The notes: generated from the letters alone by a model not told the origin. A stretch of DNA of 47,757 bases from Aquibacillus sediminis (GCF_005870085.1 NZ_SZNM01000026.1:1-47757), one strand, 5' to 3'. Positions 24,529 to 35,088 are shown, numbered from the stretch's first letter. Numbers and translations are program-made.

Positions 24529-26328
24529 ATGTATGACTTATTACAGCATAGTTCTGAACGTTTTAATACGACATTTGATTTAAAAGTTTCACGTTGGATG
24601 TTGCCTAATCCATATTGTATAAAAGGAACTACATCGATAAAAAAAGCTGCTACGATGTTGCAACGTGTTCAAATAGATTGTTTGCCTGTCGTTGACGATG
24701 ACATGTATCCAATAGGAGTGGTAACATTACGAACATTACTTGGGCGAATGTTGGATGGGAACCCAGATGAATCTGTGATTACCTATGCTACAATCAAAGC
24801 AGCTACCATCCATGCAGAACAGTCTATCTTAGATATCTTATCAACGGCACATACAAATTTTTCTGTGACGAATGATCAAGGAAAATTAGTTGGTATTCTA
24901 TCCAAAAGTGAAGTCATGGATGGTTTTTCTCATTATATTCGATCGATGAACCATAGAGAAAATGTAGCAGAAACATTGAGTACTATTTTAGAAAGCGCAT
25001 ACGAAGGAGTAGCTGTCGTAGATGAAAATGCAGTTATTTTAGAATTTAACCAAGCTTACAGTAGATTTACAGGAATTGATCGCCAAGATGCGATCGGTAA
25101 ACATGTTCAAGAGGTAATTGATAATACGAAATTACATCATACGATTAGGACAGGGATACCAGAACGAGGGGTAGTCCAATATATTCAAGGTCAGGCAATG
25201 ATTGTTCATCGTATCCCTATATGGAATAATGATCGAGTTGTCGGGGCAATTGGTATGCTCATTTTTGAAGGCGTGTCGGAAGTGTATCAAATCTATGAAC
25301 GTTTACAAGGTAATCCTAATCAAATGGAGCAGTATTCCTCGACTACAGTTCAAGATCAAACAAATACAACAACATTAGACCTAATTATTGGAAGTAGTGA
25401 AAGTATAGCAAATACGAAACGAATGGCGAGAAAAGTTGCGAAAACAAATGCAACCGTTTTAATTACTGGTCAAAGTGGCGCTGGTAAAGAATTGTTTGCT
25501 AAAAGCATTCATCATTTAAGTTTACAAGCGCAAGGTCCGTTTGTAAGTGTCAATTGTGGGGCGATACCTGAACACTTATTTGAATCAGAATTATTCGGCT
25601 ATGAGCAAGGTGCATTTACAGGAGCGAAAAAGGATGGGAAACCTGGTAAATTTGAGATGGCACAACACGGGACCTTATTTTTAGACGAAATTGGCGAAAT
25701 GCCACTGATGATGCAAACAAAATTGTTGCGTGTATTGGAGGAGCGCCAGGTGGAGCGTGTCGGTGGTTTGCAGAAGTATGATGTCAACGCACGTATTGTG
25801 GCAGCAACCAATCGGGATTTGAAGAAAATGGTGGAAGAAGGTAATTTTCGAGAGGACTTATATTATCGGATTAATGTAATCGAATTACCTATTCCACCAT
25901 TAAGGGAACGATCCGAGGATATTCCGGCACTTGTTGCCCAGTACACAAAATCAATATGCGCCAAACATGCTTTGCCCGATAAAGGATTAACGTCTGAGGC
26001 GATGACAGTGTTTTTACAGTATGATTGGCCTGGGAATATTCGTGAACTTGTTAATACGTTAGAGCGATTAATCGTATTAGTGGATAAAGATTTGATTGGA
26101 GTAGAGGATTTACCTGATGATATGACAAATATGTTAACAAACGATGCAGAACAAACAGAAGGATTTGCACCGATAAAACAACTACACGTTCAAGGTAACG
26201 ATAAAGAAAGACAATTAATTCAACATGTACTGAAGCAAGTTAATGGAAATAAATCGAAAGCTGCAAAACAACTTGGTATTCATCGTACCACGTTGTATCA
26301 AAAAATGAAAAAGTATCATTTATATTAA
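24529..26328 (+). CDS. sigma-54-dependent activator with CBS pair, PAS, AAA+ and Fis-type HTH
   Basis: A 599-aa enhancer-binding protein. Two CBS motifs (~22-140) probably bind an adenine nucleotide or similar ligand. A PAS domain (~150-255) may sense a small molecule. The AAA+ domain (~283-515) has Walker A GQSGAGKE (~314), the sigma-54-contacting loop GAFTGA (361-366) and Walker [11 protein letters not shown] Fis-type helix-turn-helix ([20 protein letters not shown], ~571-590) ends it. There is no receiver domain, so a ligand rather than phosphorylation should control it. It very likely binds the twin palindromes at 26492-26543 and drives the operon that follows. Confidence 0.93.
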   Translation: MYDLLQHSSERFNTTFDLKVSRWMLPNPYCIKGTTSIKKAATMLQRVQIDCLPVVDDDMYPIGVVTLRTLLGRMLDGNPDESVITYATIKAATIHAEQSILDILSTAHTNFSVTNDQGKLVGILSKSEVMDGFSHYIRSMNHRENVAETLSTILESAYEGVAVVDENAVILEFNQAYSRFTGIDRQDAIGKHVQEVIDNTKLHHTIRTGIPERGVVQYIQGQAMIVHRIPIWNNDRVVGAIGMLIFEGVSEVYQIYERLQGNPNQMEQYSSTTVQDQTNTTTLDLIIGSSESIANTKRMARKVAKTNATVLITGQSGAGKELFAKSIHHLSLQAQGPFVSVNCGAIPEHLFESELFGYEQGAFTGAKKDGKPGKFEMAQHGTLFLDEIGEMPLMMQTKLLRVLEERQVERVGGLQKYDVNARIVAATNRDLKKMVEEGNFREDLYYRINVIELPIPPLRERSEDIPALVAQYTKSICAKHALPDKGLTSEAMTVFLQYDWPGNIRELVNTLERLIVLVDKDLIGVEDLPDDMTNMLTNDAEQTEGFAPIKQLHVQGNDKERQLIQHVLKQVNGNKSKAAKQLGIHRTTLYQKMKKYHLY

Positions 26329-26373
26329 GGCTCTTTTCTAAGATATTGACGCTCTTCGCTTTTGGGCAGTTAG

Positions 26374-26424
26374 AAAGGCAAACGCTGATAGGTGAATGAA
26401 TTTACCAAATTAGCGTTTGCCTTT
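26374..26424 (+). terminator. hairpin after the activator gene
   Basis: Thirteen-bp stem AAAGGCAAACGCT / AGCGTTTGCCTTT with a ~25-nt loop, ~45 bp after the activator stop. No T run follows, so its efficiency is doubtful. Confidence 0.55.
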
Positions 26425-26491
26425 ACAAAAAAACTTTTTCAAAAGCAACCATGTTTACGAAACCAGCCTAATTAAACAATCTTAAAAAAAG

Positions 26492-26543
26492 TGTAGTGAT
26501 AACACTACAAAATGACGTGTTTTAATGTAGTGATCACGCTACA
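26492..26543 (+). promoter_or_regulatory. two 18-bp palindromic enhancer sites (UAS) for the sigma-54 activator
   Basis: TGTAGTGATAACACTACA (26492-26509) and TGTAGTGATCACGCTACA (26526-26543). Both have the arms TGTAG / CTACA, and their centres are 34 bp apart. They lie 40-95 bp upstream of the -24 element. This is the usual arrangement for two dimers of a Fis-type enhancer-binding protein. Assignment to the adjacent activator is inferred. Confidence 0.85.
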
Positions 26544-26583
26544 TAACAACAATCTTGTGAACGAATAGTACAAGGGATTAGAG

Positions 26584-26600
26584 TTGGCACGGTTTTTGCA
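26584..26600 (+). promoter_or_regulatory. sigma-54 (-24/-12) promoter
   Basis: TTGGCACGGTTTTTGCA matches the sigma-54 consensus (TTGGCAC, N5, TTGCA) without mismatch. The invariant GG (26586-26587) and GC (26598-26599) are 12 bp apart. The transcript would start near 26612, leaving a ~25-nt leader with GGGGTGAG before the ATG at 26638. Confidence 0.95.
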
Positions 26601-26637
26601 TGTATAAGGGTGAGAGATAAAAAAAGGGGTGAGCTAG

Positions 26638-27849
26638 ATGGAGAATTACGCAGTATTTCAAATGCCGCAGACAATTAATTATGGTCGCCATGCTTTTAAA
26701 AAGTTAGGGGAAGAGGCTGCTACAAGAGGAAAAAAGGCGCTTGTTGTTAGCGATAAAGTGATGGATAGTCTCGGCTATGTCAAGAAGGGACTTGATTATT
26801 TACATGAAGCTGGAGTTGAAGGCGCTGTTTACTTAGGGGTAGAGTCAGAACCAACCGACGTGTATGTAGACGAAGCGATGAAGTTATTCGAACAAGAATC
26901 ATGTGATTTGGTCATTTCCATCGGTGGAGGGAGCTGTCTTGATACAGCGAAGACAATTGCTGTCCTTCAAACGAATGGTGGATATATCGGGGATTACATG
27001 GGGAATCAAAAAATAGCAACAAAAGCTGCAATTCCTCATATTGCCGTTCCGACAACAGCTGGTACTGGATCAGAGGCTACAGATGTAACCGTCATCACGA
27101 ATACGTCAAATGATGTCAAAATGATGATAAAACAGCCTGCGTTTTTACCTGAGGTAGCAATTGTAGATCCACTCTTAACCATTTCGTCGCCAAAACATGT
27201 AACCGCTGCCACTGGAGTGGATGCATTGAGTCATGCGGTGGAAGCTTACATTTCTAAGAAAGCACAACCGATGACAGATATGATGGCACTATCCGCAATG
27301 GAGTTAATTGTGAAGAATTTACAAACAGCTTATCAAGATGGGGATGATGTTGATGCGAGGGAAGGAATGTCCCTAGCAGCATTACAAGCGGGTGTGGCAT
27401 TCTCAAACGCGTCAGTATGTTTGGTTCACGGCATGTCAAGACCTATCGGTGCAATGTTCCATGTCCCACATGGTTATTCAAATGCGATGCTACTACCTGC
27501 AGTATTAGAATATAGCAAAGATTATGCTTTAGAAAGGTTAGCAGATTTAGGAAGGTTTTTCTCGGCAGAAGCAGAAAATTATTCGCACAAAGAAGCAGCA
27601 GACTTCGCTGTTCAATCTGTTAAAAAATTGTGTCTTGATTTAAATATTCCGAACTTACAAGGGTGGGGTATTGACAAGCAAGAATTTGACATCGCAATCC
27701 CCAAAATGGCAAAGGATGCATTAGCGAGTGGTAGTCCAGGTAACAATCCACGCGTTCCTACTCAAGCAGAAGTAGAAGAATTATATCGAATTTGTTATTC
27801 CTATGATTTTACAACCGATGTTTCGACTAAAGAATCAAAGGTAAGATAA
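26638..27849 (+). CDS. iron-containing (group III) alcohol dehydrogenase
   Basis: A 403-aa NAD(P)-dependent Fe-alcohol dehydrogenase. The nucleotide site is SIGGGSCLDTAK (~98-109) with TTAGTGSEAT nearby. Metal ligands are D195, H199, H264 and H278, in GVDALSHAVEAY and LVHGMSRPIGAMFHVPHG, with spacing usual for the family. First gene of the sigma-54 operon; the permease gene starts 24 bp later. Together with the acyl-CoA-forming semialdehyde dehydrogenase it most likely oxidises an imported hydroxy acid (for example 3-hydroxypropionate, 3-hydroxyisobutyrate or 4-hydroxybutyrate) to the semialdehyde. The exact substrate is inferred. Confidence 0.92.
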   Translation: MENYAVFQMPQTINYGRHAFKKLGEEAATRGKKALVVSDKVMDSLGYVKKGLDYLHEAGVEGAVYLGVESEPTDVYVDEAMKLFEQESCDLVISIGGGSCLDTAKTIAVLQTNGGYIGDYMGNQKIATKAAIPHIAVPTTAGTGSEATDVTVITNTSNDVKMMIKQPAFLPEVAIVDPLLTISSPKHVTAATGVDALSHAVEAYISKKAQPMTDMMALSAMELIVKNLQTAYQDGDDVDAREGMSLAALQAGVAFSNASVCLVHGMSRPIGAMFHVPHGYSNAMLLPAVLEYSKDYALERLADLGRFFSAEAENYSHKEAADFAVQSVKKLCLDLNIPNLQGWGIDKQEFDIAIPKMAKDALASGSPGNNPRVPTQAEVEELYRICYSYDFTTDVSTKESKVR

Positions 27850-27873
27850 AGGGGAGTATAGGGAGGAAGTAAC

Positions 27874-29232
27874 ATGGACGTCATTGGTATGCTAGGGCTT
27901 ATTGCATCGTTGATTCTACTAATCTATTTAACAATGAGAGGTACCAATATCATTATCGCAGCCATTTTGAGTTCGATTTTGGTGGCGGTCACAGGAGGGC
28001 TTAACCTCGAAACGGCTTTACTTGATAATTATATGGATGGATTTACCGGTTATTTTGCTTCGTGGTTTTTAGTGTTTTTACTTGGAGCCATTTTTGGTAA
28101 ATTCATGCAAGAGACAAAATCAGCAGAGAGTATTGCACAATGGATTAAAAAAACATTTGGTGCGAAGCGAGCGGTGTTTGCCGTGGTAGCTGCAGCGGCC
28201 ATTATGACGTACGGGGGAGTTAGTTTATTCGTTGTTGGTTTTGCTGTCTATCCAATTGCTGTTTCATTATTCAGAGCGGCAGACTTGCCACATAGATTTA
28301 TTCCTGCTGCCCTTGTATTTGGGTCTATCTCATTTACGATGACGGCACCGGGATCACCAGAGATTCAAAATATTATTCCAACTGAGTTTTTCGGTACAAC
28401 ACCAACTGCTGGTGGTTTTATAGGGGTTTTTAGTGCAGCGTTGGTAGCGATTGCTGGGGGATTGTGGTTAGGGAGAATGGTGAAGAAAGCTTCTGCCAAT
28501 GGGGAGACTTTTTCACCACCAAATGAATCAATAGCTGCGAAAGAAATGGCGGCAGCGATTGCGGAAGAAAAAGAGGAACCATCCGGGTCTAGCTCGAAAC
28601 CAGAAGAAGAGGCATTACCTAATGTTATTGTTTCGATCTTGCCACTTACAACCGTTATTGTATTGTTGAATATACTTGGACAATTTATGAATCCGACCAC
28701 CGCATTGTTAATTGCGTTGACAGCAGGGATCTTCTTAGCTTGCACAACAATGAAATCGTTCCTAACTGAATTTTGGGAATCGCTGTCTGTTGGTACACAA
28801 AATGCGCTAGTTGCACTTGCTAACACTTGTGCGGTTGTTGGTTTTGGTAGTGTAGCCGCTCAAGTGTCTGCATTTAATAGTGTAGTAGATGCACTTGTGA
28901 ATATGCCTGGTCCTCCTTTAATGGGGCTAGCAGTTGGTGTAACGGTCGTTTGTGGTATTACAGGTTCTGCATCTGGGGGATTAGGTATTGCGTTGCCAAT
29001 ATTGGCACCAATTTATTTAGGGCAAGGCCTTGATAATGGATCGATGCACCGAATATCAGCGTTGGCATCAGGTGGTATTGATTCCCTGCCACATAATGGG
29101 TATGTGGTAACGACGGTTCGAGCAATTTGTGGTGAATCACATCGTCGAGCCTATAAACCTATCTTTTTAGTTAGCGTTATCGTGCCGTTAATTGTCATGT
29201 TCTTAGCAGTATTCTTATATTCAATTTTCTAA
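27874..29232 (+). CDS. GntP-family organic acid:H+ symporter
   Basis: A 452-aa permease of the gluconate/GntP family with ~12 membrane segments. Family segments are [30 protein letters not shown] and [13 protein letters not shown] charged cytosolic loop rich in E/K (about residues 205-248) splits the protein. It should import the hydroxy acid that the flanking enzymes use. GGGAGGAAG lies ~7 nt before the ATG. The following dehydrogenase gene starts 31 bp after the stop. Confidence 0.92.
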   Translation: MDVIGMLGLIASLILLIYLTMRGTNIIIAAILSSILVAVTGGLNLETALLDNYMDGFTGYFASWFLVFLLGAIFGKFMQETKSAESIAQWIKKTFGAKRAVFAVVAAAAIMTYGGVSLFVVGFAVYPIAVSLFRAADLPHRFIPAALVFGSISFTMTAPGSPEIQNIIPTEFFGTTPTAGGFIGVFSAALVAIAGGLWLGRMVKKASANGETFSPPNESIAAKEMAAAIAEEKEEPSGSSSKPEEEALPNVIVSILPLTTVIVLLNILGQFMNPTTALLIALTAGIFLACTTMKSFLTEFWESLSVGTQNALVALANTCAVVGFGSVAAQVSAFNSVVDALVNMPGPPLMGLAVGVTVVCGITGSASGGLGIALPILAPIYLGQGLDNGSMHRISALASGGIDSLPHNGYVVTTVRAICGESHRRAYKPIFLVSVIVPLIVMFLAVFLYSIF

Positions 29233-29263
29233 AATAACTAATTCATATTGGGAGGAATTTTTC

Positions 29264-30724
29264 ATGATTAAAACAGAAGTAAAACAACTAAAAAACTATG
29301 TTGGGGCTAAATGGATTGAAGCAAAGTCAGATAAAACAGAAGAAGTAGTAAATCCAGCAACAGGTGAAGTGATTGCCCATGTACCAATTTCTTCAAAAGA
29401 AGATATCGATCAAGCCGTAAACGTAGCGAAAGAAGCATTTGAATCTTGGAAAGAGGTTCCAGTACCAAAGCGTGCACGTATTATGTTTAAGTATCAGCAA
29501 TTACTTGTAGATCACTGGGATGAGTTAGCAGAAATTATTACAATTGAAAATGGTAAAAGCTTTAAAGAAGCAAAAGGAGAAGTACAACGTGGGATTGAAA
29601 ATGTAGAATTTGCTGCTGGTGCACCATCCTTGATGATGGGGGAACAACTACCTTCGATTGCATCTGGACTAGAGTCTAGCGTCTATCGTTATCCGATCGG
29701 TGTTATTGGTGGCATCACACCATTTAACTTCCCAATGATGGTACCGTGCTGGATGTTCCCTATGGCAATTGTTACCGGTAATACATTTGTATTAAAACCA
29801 TCAGAACGAACGCCGCTACTTGCAAATCGTTTGGCTGAATTGCTAGAACAAGCCGGGTTACCTGAAGGTGTCTTCAATATCGTTCATGGTGCACATGATG
29901 TGGTGAATGGTATCTTGGATCACGAAGATATTGCAGCAATCTCTTTTGTTGGTTCTCAACCAGTTGCGGAATATGTCTATAAGCGTGGTACAGACAACTT
30001 GAAGCGTGTGCAAGCACTTGCTGGTGCGAAAAACCACTCGATCGTATTAAATGATGCGAATCTTGACAATGCAACAACGCAAATTCTTAATGCAGCATTC
30101 GGTTCTGCAGGAGAGCGTTGTATGGCTGCATCTGTTGTAGCGGTTGAAGAATCTGTTGCAGATGATTTCATTGATCAATTAGTGACCAAAGCAAATGAAA
30201 TTCAAATTGGTAATGGTCTAGATGAAGGGGTGTTCTTAGGGCCAGTTATCCGTGACAGTCATAAGGATCGTACATTACAATATATCGAAACAGGTGAAAA
30301 AGAAGGGGCAGAACTAATTCGTGATGGGCGTAAAGACGTAGAAGCACAAAAAGAAGGTTACTTTGTTGGTCCTACCATCTTTGATAATGTAACGTCTGAA
30401 ATGAAAATTTGGCAAGATGAAATCTTCGCACCTGTCTTGTCAATCGCTCGCGTGAAAGACTTAGGTGATGCAGTGAAACTTACGAACAAATCACGTTTTG
30501 CAAATGGTGCTTGTATCTTTACCAATGATGGTGGAAGTGTACGCCAGTTTCGTGAAACCATTGACGCGGGTATGCTAGGTGTCAATATTGGTGTGCCAGC
30601 TCCAATGGCATTCTTCCCATTCTCTGGCTGGAAAGATTCCTTCTATGGTGATCTTCATGCCAATGGTAAAGATGGTCTTAGCTTCTATACGCGTCAAAAA
30701 GTGATTACTTCCCGCTGGGTATAA
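29264..30724 (+). CDS. mmsA: CoA-acylating methylmalonate/malonate-semialdehyde dehydrogenase
   Basis: A 486-aa aldehyde dehydrogenase that turns methylmalonate semialdehyde into propionyl-CoA, or malonate semialdehyde into acetyl-CoA, using NAD and CoA and releasing CO2. The N-terminus [14 protein letters not shown], the [18 protein letters not shown] segment and the catalytic C286 in [11 protein letters not shown] are typical of MmsA/IolA and not of ordinary ALDHs. Last gene of the sigma-54 operon, ending in a strong terminator. There are no other iol or valine genes here, so the hydroxy-acid role is favoured over inositol degradation. Confidence 0.92.
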   Translation: MIKTEVKQLKNYVGAKWIEAKSDKTEEVVNPATGEVIAHVPISSKEDIDQAVNVAKEAFESWKEVPVPKRARIMFKYQQLLVDHWDELAEIITIENGKSFKEAKGEVQRGIENVEFAAGAPSLMMGEQLPSIASGLESSVYRYPIGVIGGITPFNFPMMVPCWMFPMAIVTGNTFVLKPSERTPLLANRLAELLEQAGLPEGVFNIVHGAHDVVNGILDHEDIAAISFVGSQPVAEYVYKRGTDNLKRVQALAGAKNHSIVLNDANLDNATTQILNAAFGSAGERCMAASVVAVEESVADDFIDQLVTKANEIQIGNGLDEGVFLGPVIRDSHKDRTLQYIETGEKEGAELIRDGRKDVEAQKEGYFVGPTIFDNVTSEMKIWQDEIFAPVLSIARVKDLGDAVKLTNKSRFANGACIFTNDGGSVRQFRETIDAGMLGVNIGVPAPMAFFPFSGWKDSFYGDLHANGKDGLSFYTRQKVITSRWV

Positions 30725-30739
30725 TCTAATATAAGTAGA

Positions 30740-30780
30740 AAAAAGAGCCTGCTTCGGTGAAATGGAGCAGGTTCTTTTGT
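30740..30780 (+). terminator. terminator of the sigma-54 operon
   Basis: Thirteen-bp stem AAAAGAGCCTGCT / AGCAGGTTCTTTT (one G-U), T-rich tail running directly into repeat copy 3. Confidence 0.9.
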
Positions 30781-30964
30781 TTATCCCGATGCAATCGTCC
30801 GTAAGACTCCTACTTCAAAACATGAAAGAAAACGGAAATGTTTAAGTGTGATTATACTTTCGCTTTCACCTCAATTGATTCAAAAGCCTTTGGGTCTCTC
30901 CTTGGTACTTATATTCAGAGGGGGGAGAGCAAAAATCCCCCTCTGAATGAAGTTTCACTTTGTG
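30781..30964 (+). repeat. IS200/IS605-TnpB end-like (omega-RNA-like) repeat, copy 3
   Basis: Begins TTATCCCGATGCAATCGTCC, GTAAGACTCCTACTT; includes TTGATTCAAAAGCCT; ends with hairpin CATTCAGAGGGGG region and TGAATGAAGTTTCACTT. It inserted right behind the operon terminator after TTTGT. The promoter of the next gene probably lies in 30965-31122. Confidence 0.6.
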
Positions 30965-31122
30965 ACTTAAAGAATATTACCCTCAAGCGAACGTTGCAGT
31001 CATCCATTTGCTAAATGGAATGAAAGTAGATTTATAGGACAGAGCTTTGCTATAATTCTTGCACAGGACAGATGCCTAGTGCATAGGTTACTATATATTA
31101 CAGTCATAAGGGTGTCTAGTTC

Positions 31123-31512
31123 ATGCAAGATTTTTATTCATTATGTTATCGGTATGGGGTGATATTTGGTAGAGAACCTCATGTGGAGAATGGTGTTTGT
31201 ACGGTGGAATGGGACCGTGATTTGTCCGTGATGATCCAAGGTCGTCCCAGTCATGGTGAACTTCATGCAGAAGTTATGTTTGAATCTCTAGATGAAGTAG
31301 GGTTCGCACTTAATTTAGGGGAATCTGTCATGTTGGAGGAAGAGGTTCCTTTATTTACTAACATGTTGGCTAGAAATGGAGTACAAATAAGTGCGATTCA
31401 TAACCATTGGATGTATACCGAACCAACAATCTTATATGTGCATTTTCAATCGGTTGAACCACCACTGGCGTTTGCTCGTAAGGTAGCGGATGCTTTTGCA
31501 GTATTGCGTTAA
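31123..31512 (+). CDS. DUF1259 family protein
   Basis: A 129-aa protein matching one DUF1259 (LppY/LpqO) unit, with ISAIHNHWMYTEPTILYVHF as its best conserved part. Proteins of this family are often ~280 aa with two such units and a signal peptide. This one is a single soluble unit. Function unknown. The RBS (AGGGTG) is weak. It stands alone after the repeat, with a hairpin-forming stretch GGCAAGCATT..AATGCTTGCC (31538-31564) before the converging lipoprotein gene. Confidence 0.72.
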   Translation: MQDFYSLCYRYGVIFGREPHVENGVCTVEWDRDLSVMIQGRPSHGELHAEVMFESLDEVGFALNLGESVMLEEEVPLFTNMLARNGVQISAIHNHWMYTEPTILYVHFQSVEPPLAFARKVADAFAVLR

Positions 31513-31537
31513 ATGAAAAGTGAAAATTGATCATAGG

Positions 31538-31565
31538 GCAAGCATTATTTCACTAATGCTTGCCT
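31538..31565. terminator. bidirectional hairpin between converging genes
   Basis: GGCAAGCATTA (31538-) pairs with TAATGCTTGCC, a ten-to-eleven-bp stem with a short loop. A T-rich stretch is weak on either side. Confidence 0.6.
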
Positions 31566-31569
31566 TTGA

Positions 31570-32274
31570 CTATTCCGAAGTTACTTTCAGATATGTTTCG
31601 ATTTTATCGGGTAAAACTTCCGTATCCCAAGGGTGCCAATACCATGTACCCCCATCATAAGAGAGCGTATATTGTTGGGCGATGACTTGATCGGTATAAA
31701 AAACGACAGTATATCGATCGGGATCTCCATTTTCAATGCTTGGTCGAAAGGATGGTTTTGTTTCCCTTTGGTCTAAAATAGTAAGAATCTTTTCAATCTC
31801 GGAAGGATTTTCTATTTTATTTAGGCGTTGTGGTGGGGGACTAGATGTATACATTTCTATTTTGTTAATTGCACGTTTATCTAGATCTTGATAGTGCCAA
31901 TTTGATTGATTCCCAGTTTGGTATAACCGATAGCCATTAATGGTATTGTTGTTTTTAACGGCAAGCATATCAGGTTTATTTTGAACAGCATGTAGTTTTG
32001 TTCCTTCATCTAAAAATGCCGCATCCCCGTCTTTAATTTGATATCCAGGATTTGAAACGTTGTCAGAAATATGAAATGCTACTTCACTGATTTCTTCTCC
32101 GATGAATGTTGGATCTGCTATTATCGCTGAATAAACGGACTCGTACTGTTTGCCATTAATCTTTACAAAATCAACCCAATCGATGATGGTATGCGCATTC
32201 GAGTCCGTTTTGTCTATTGATTGACAGGCTGCTAAAAAAGGTACACTAAGAATGATGATTAAAAATTGTTTCAT
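31570..32274 (-). CDS. hypothetical lipoprotein
   Basis: A 234-aa secreted lipoprotein. The signal peptide is MKQFLIIILSVPFLAAC with the lipobox LAAC (Cys17 lipidated). The mature part has no motif I recognise. Hydrophilic, with W/Y-rich stretches (SNWHYQDLD, GGTWYWHPWDTEVLP). AGGGGGACC-type RBS on the minus strand just before the ATG. Divergent from the ABC exporter genes. Confidence 0.75.
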   Translation of the reverse strand: MKQFLIIILSVPFLAACQSIDKTDSNAHTIIDWVDFVKINGKQYESVYSAIIADPTFIGEEISEVAFHISDNVSNPGYQIKDGDAAFLDEGTKLHAVQNKPDMLAVKNNNTINGYRLYQTGNQSNWHYQDLDKRAINKIEMYTSSPPPQRLNKIENPSEIEKILTILDQRETKPSFRPSIENGDPDRYTVVFYTDQVIAQQYTLSYDGGTWYWHPWDTEVLPDKIETYLKVTSE

Positions 32275-32464
32275 GATAGGTCCCCCTCTTTATATAGGAC
32301 GTGTGCTTTCGTAAAAGGTTACAAAATTGTTCTATTAAATGTATCTTGTAGCGACACTGTTTTTGTTGGAATGGTTGTTGAATCGACAGACTTGCTTCAT
32401 ACTATTATAGTATGTACGCTTTGTTAAGACATTGCATTGTACGATTGAAGCTAGGGGGATAAGA

Positions 32465-33256
32465 ATGGGGAATCAAAAGGTGTTAGCACTAAAACACTTA
32501 ACCAAAAGTTTTGGTCAGAAGCATATTTTGCAAGGTATAACTCTTGATGTCTATCAAGGAGAAATTATTGGCTATATTGGACCAAATGGGGCCGGGAAAA
32601 GTACAACAGTCAAAATTATGTTAGGACTTGTCGATGATTTTGAGGGAGAAGTGGAACTGTTTGGTTACAATATCGCTGATGGAGATCCAACCTATAAGCA
32701 AAGAATTGGCTATGTTCCGGAACATGCTGAGGTGTACGATAATTTAACCGCAAGAGAATATTTGACGTTTGTCGGTGAGTTATACGGGATGGAACGTGAT
32801 CATGCCGAAGAAAAAGCGAAAGACTTAATGGCAATTTTCGAATTGACGGATGTGTTCGATGCAAGACTATCCTCTTTTTCGAAAGGGATGCGGCAAAAGG
32901 TATTAATCATTGCTAGTTTACTACATAATCCTGATTTACTATTTTTAGATGAGCCACTAAGCGGATTGGATGCGAGTAGTGTCATGATCGTCAAAGAAGT
33001 ATTGGCGCAATTGGCGGAACAAGGGAAAACGATTTTTTACTCGTCACACATCATGGATGTGGTAGAGAAAATTAGTAACCGAATTGTATTGTTACATGAT
33101 GGTCAGATTGTTGCAGATGGTAGTTTCGAACAGTTACAACAACAGAATAAAGAAGGAACATTAGAGCAGATTTTTAATGAGCTAACCGGTTTTAATCAAC
33201 ATGAAGCAATTGCTTCCTCGTTCGTTTCCGTTGTTCAAGATGGTGACACAACATGA
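32465..33256 (+). CDS. ABC transporter ATP-binding protein (YthP-like)
   Basis: A 263-aa ATPase subunit with Walker A GPNGAGKST (~41-49), signature FSKGMRQ, Walker B LLFLDEP and D-loop SGLD, then the switch His in SSHIMD. The ATG at 32465 with GGGGGAT upstream is preferred over in-frame codons 33 bp earlier. The next gene overlaps by 4 nt, so the two subunits are made together. It is similar in layout to B. subtilis YthP/EcsA-type exporters. The cargo is unknown. Confidence 0.9.
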   Translation: MGNQKVLALKHLTKSFGQKHILQGITLDVYQGEIIGYIGPNGAGKSTTVKIMLGLVDDFEGEVELFGYNIADGDPTYKQRIGYVPEHAEVYDNLTAREYLTFVGELYGMERDHAEEKAKDLMAIFELTDVFDARLSSFSKGMRQKVLIIASLLHNPDLLFLDEPLSGLDASSVMIVKEVLAQLAEQGKTIFYSSHIMDVVEKISNRIVLLHDGQIVADGSFEQLQQQNKEGTLEQIFNELTGFNQHEAIASSFVSVVQDGDTT

Positions 33257-34863
33257 GAGAATTCCAATCCTTAAAAATCTTAGATACTTTTAAAAAAGGA
33301 TTTGAAGTATTTGGTGTCGATTATGAAGTGATGCGGAAAATCTTAGAGGTCAAATTGACGATGGATCAACGAAGAGTGCCGACGATGTTTAATCAGTCAA
33401 CAAAGAAAAAGGAAGATAATAATCAATTTTTAAAATCGTTAGGGATGTATCTGCTCATGAGCTTGATTTTGATTCCGCTTGTTCTAGGGGATCACTATTT
33501 TTTTCAAATGAGTTTAGTATTTGGAATTGTGATGTTTATTGTGATGACGTCGATGATTTCGGATTTTTCTACCGTATTGTTGGATGTGCGAGATAAGGTG
33601 ATTATTGGAACAAAACCAGTGAACGCTAGGACCATTAACACAGCAAAAGTGATTCATGTGACGATTTACTTGTTTTGTATCACTGGTACATTGACAGCAC
33701 TTCCATTAATAGTCAGTTTAGTTCAACAAGGTTTTTTATTTTTTATTGTTTTTGTAGTTGAGTTAATCCTATTGTCTTTTCTAATTATCATGTTTACAGC
33801 GCTTATTTATATTGGTGTGTTGCGTTTTTTTGACGGTGAAAAGTTAAAAGATATGATTAATTATGTGCAAATCATGCTGACGATGATGATGCTTGTTGGC
33901 TACCAATTAGTAATACGCTCCTTTGAATTTGTTGATTTTCAAATGAATATCACGATTCATTGGTGGCAATATCTGATTCCACCAATGTGGTATGGGGCAG
34001 CATATGAATGGTTATTGCAACACAATCAGGGTCAATCGATTATGGTATTGTCGATCCTCGGATTGGTGGTTCCTATTCTAGCATTACTTGTTTATTTGCG
34101 ACTGATCCCATCGTTCGAACGTAATTTAGACAAGTTATTGTCACAAAATACAAAAGCAACAAAACGCGGTACCTTTTACCGGGAATGGTGGGCAAATATA
34201 TTATGTCACACGAAAGAAGAGAAAACCTTTTTTCTTTTTGCCAACCAGATGCTAAGTCATGAGCGAGAATTTAAACTAAAGGTTTATCCAACGATTGGAT
34301 TTGCTTTATTTTTCCCATTTTTGTTTCTATTTAATGATTTACGTTTACGTTCGTTTGCAGAGATGAGCAATAGTAAGCTGTTTTTAACGATTTATTTTTG
34401 TATTTTGATCATTCCAACTGGAGTGCAAATGATCAAGTTCTCGGAAAATTATCAGGGAGCGTGGATTTTTAAGGCAACACCGATTAAGTATGTTGCAAAT
34501 ATGTATCGAGCAGCGACAAAAGCGTTACTTATTAAGCTATTCTTCCCAGTATTTTTGTTATTAAGTGTTGTATTTATTTTCATTTTTTCAATTCGCATTA
34601 TAGTATCATTGTTGGTTGTTGGATTAACAGCATCGTTATTTTCAGTAATTTGCTATAAGGTGTTAAACAAGTCTGATTTACCATTTACCGACTCGTTTGC
34701 TGCTGCACAGCAAACAGAAACAGCCAAACACTTTGCGTTATTTGCCGTAATTGGTGTGTTTGTTGGAATACATTTTTTCTCTTTAAGTGTGCCATACGGT
34801 GAGTATGTTTATTTCGGTGTTTTAGCAGTAACGAATTGGTTCATATGGAGGCGGGTTTTTTAA
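33253..34863 (+). CDS. ABC transporter permease (YthQ-like)
   Basis: A 536-aa permease with a ~60-residue cytosolic lead, about ten to twelve membrane segments, and a large cytosolic loop near residues 285-340. It forms a two-gene exporter with the ATPase that it overlaps (ATGA). Size and order resemble B. subtilis ythP-ythQ. Substrate unknown. Confidence 0.85.
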   Translation: MREFQSLKILDTFKKGFEVFGVDYEVMRKILEVKLTMDQRRVPTMFNQSTKKKEDNNQFLKSLGMYLLMSLILIPLVLGDHYFFQMSLVFGIVMFIVMTSMISDFSTVLLDVRDKVIIGTKPVNARTINTAKVIHVTIYLFCITGTLTALPLIVSLVQQGFLFFIVFVVELILLSFLIIMFTALIYIGVLRFFDGEKLKDMINYVQIMLTMMMLVGYQLVIRSFEFVDFQMNITIHWWQYLIPPMWYGAAYEWLLQHNQGQSIMVLSILGLVVPILALLVYLRLIPSFERNLDKLLSQNTKATKRGTFYREWWANILCHTKEEKTFFLFANQMLSHEREFKLKVYPTIGFALFFPFLFLFNDLRLRSFAEMSNSKLFLTIYFCILIIPTGVQMIKFSENYQGAWIFKATPIKYVANMYRAATKALLIKLFFPVFLLLSVVFIFIFSIRIIVSLLVVGLTASLFSVICYKVLNKSDLPFTDSFAAAQQTETAKHFALFAVIGVFVGIHFFSLSVPYGEYVYFGVLAVTNWFIWRRVF

Positions 34864-34923
34864 AATGATTTATGTTCGTGATATTTGCAGAAATGTATGA
34901 GTGTGGTAAATGAAATAAATAAG

Positions 34924-34983
34924 AAAAGAGCAACAACAGAATATGGCATTTAATTGGTTAATGTCTTTTCTGTTGCTCTTTTA
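34924..34983. terminator. bidirectional terminator
   Basis: AAAAGAGCAACAACAGA pairs with TCTGTTGCTCTTTT (14 bp, small bulge). A-tract on one side and T-tract on the other serve the ABC operon and the converging narK gene. Confidence 0.85.
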
Positions 34984-35088
34984 GCATTGATCTCCAAATG
35001 GTTATGTGCTTTTGTCTTACTAATTATATGTTGTTGTAGTTTACTCATAAATAATAGCTATGCATTTCAAGTAAGATCAAATCCTTTA

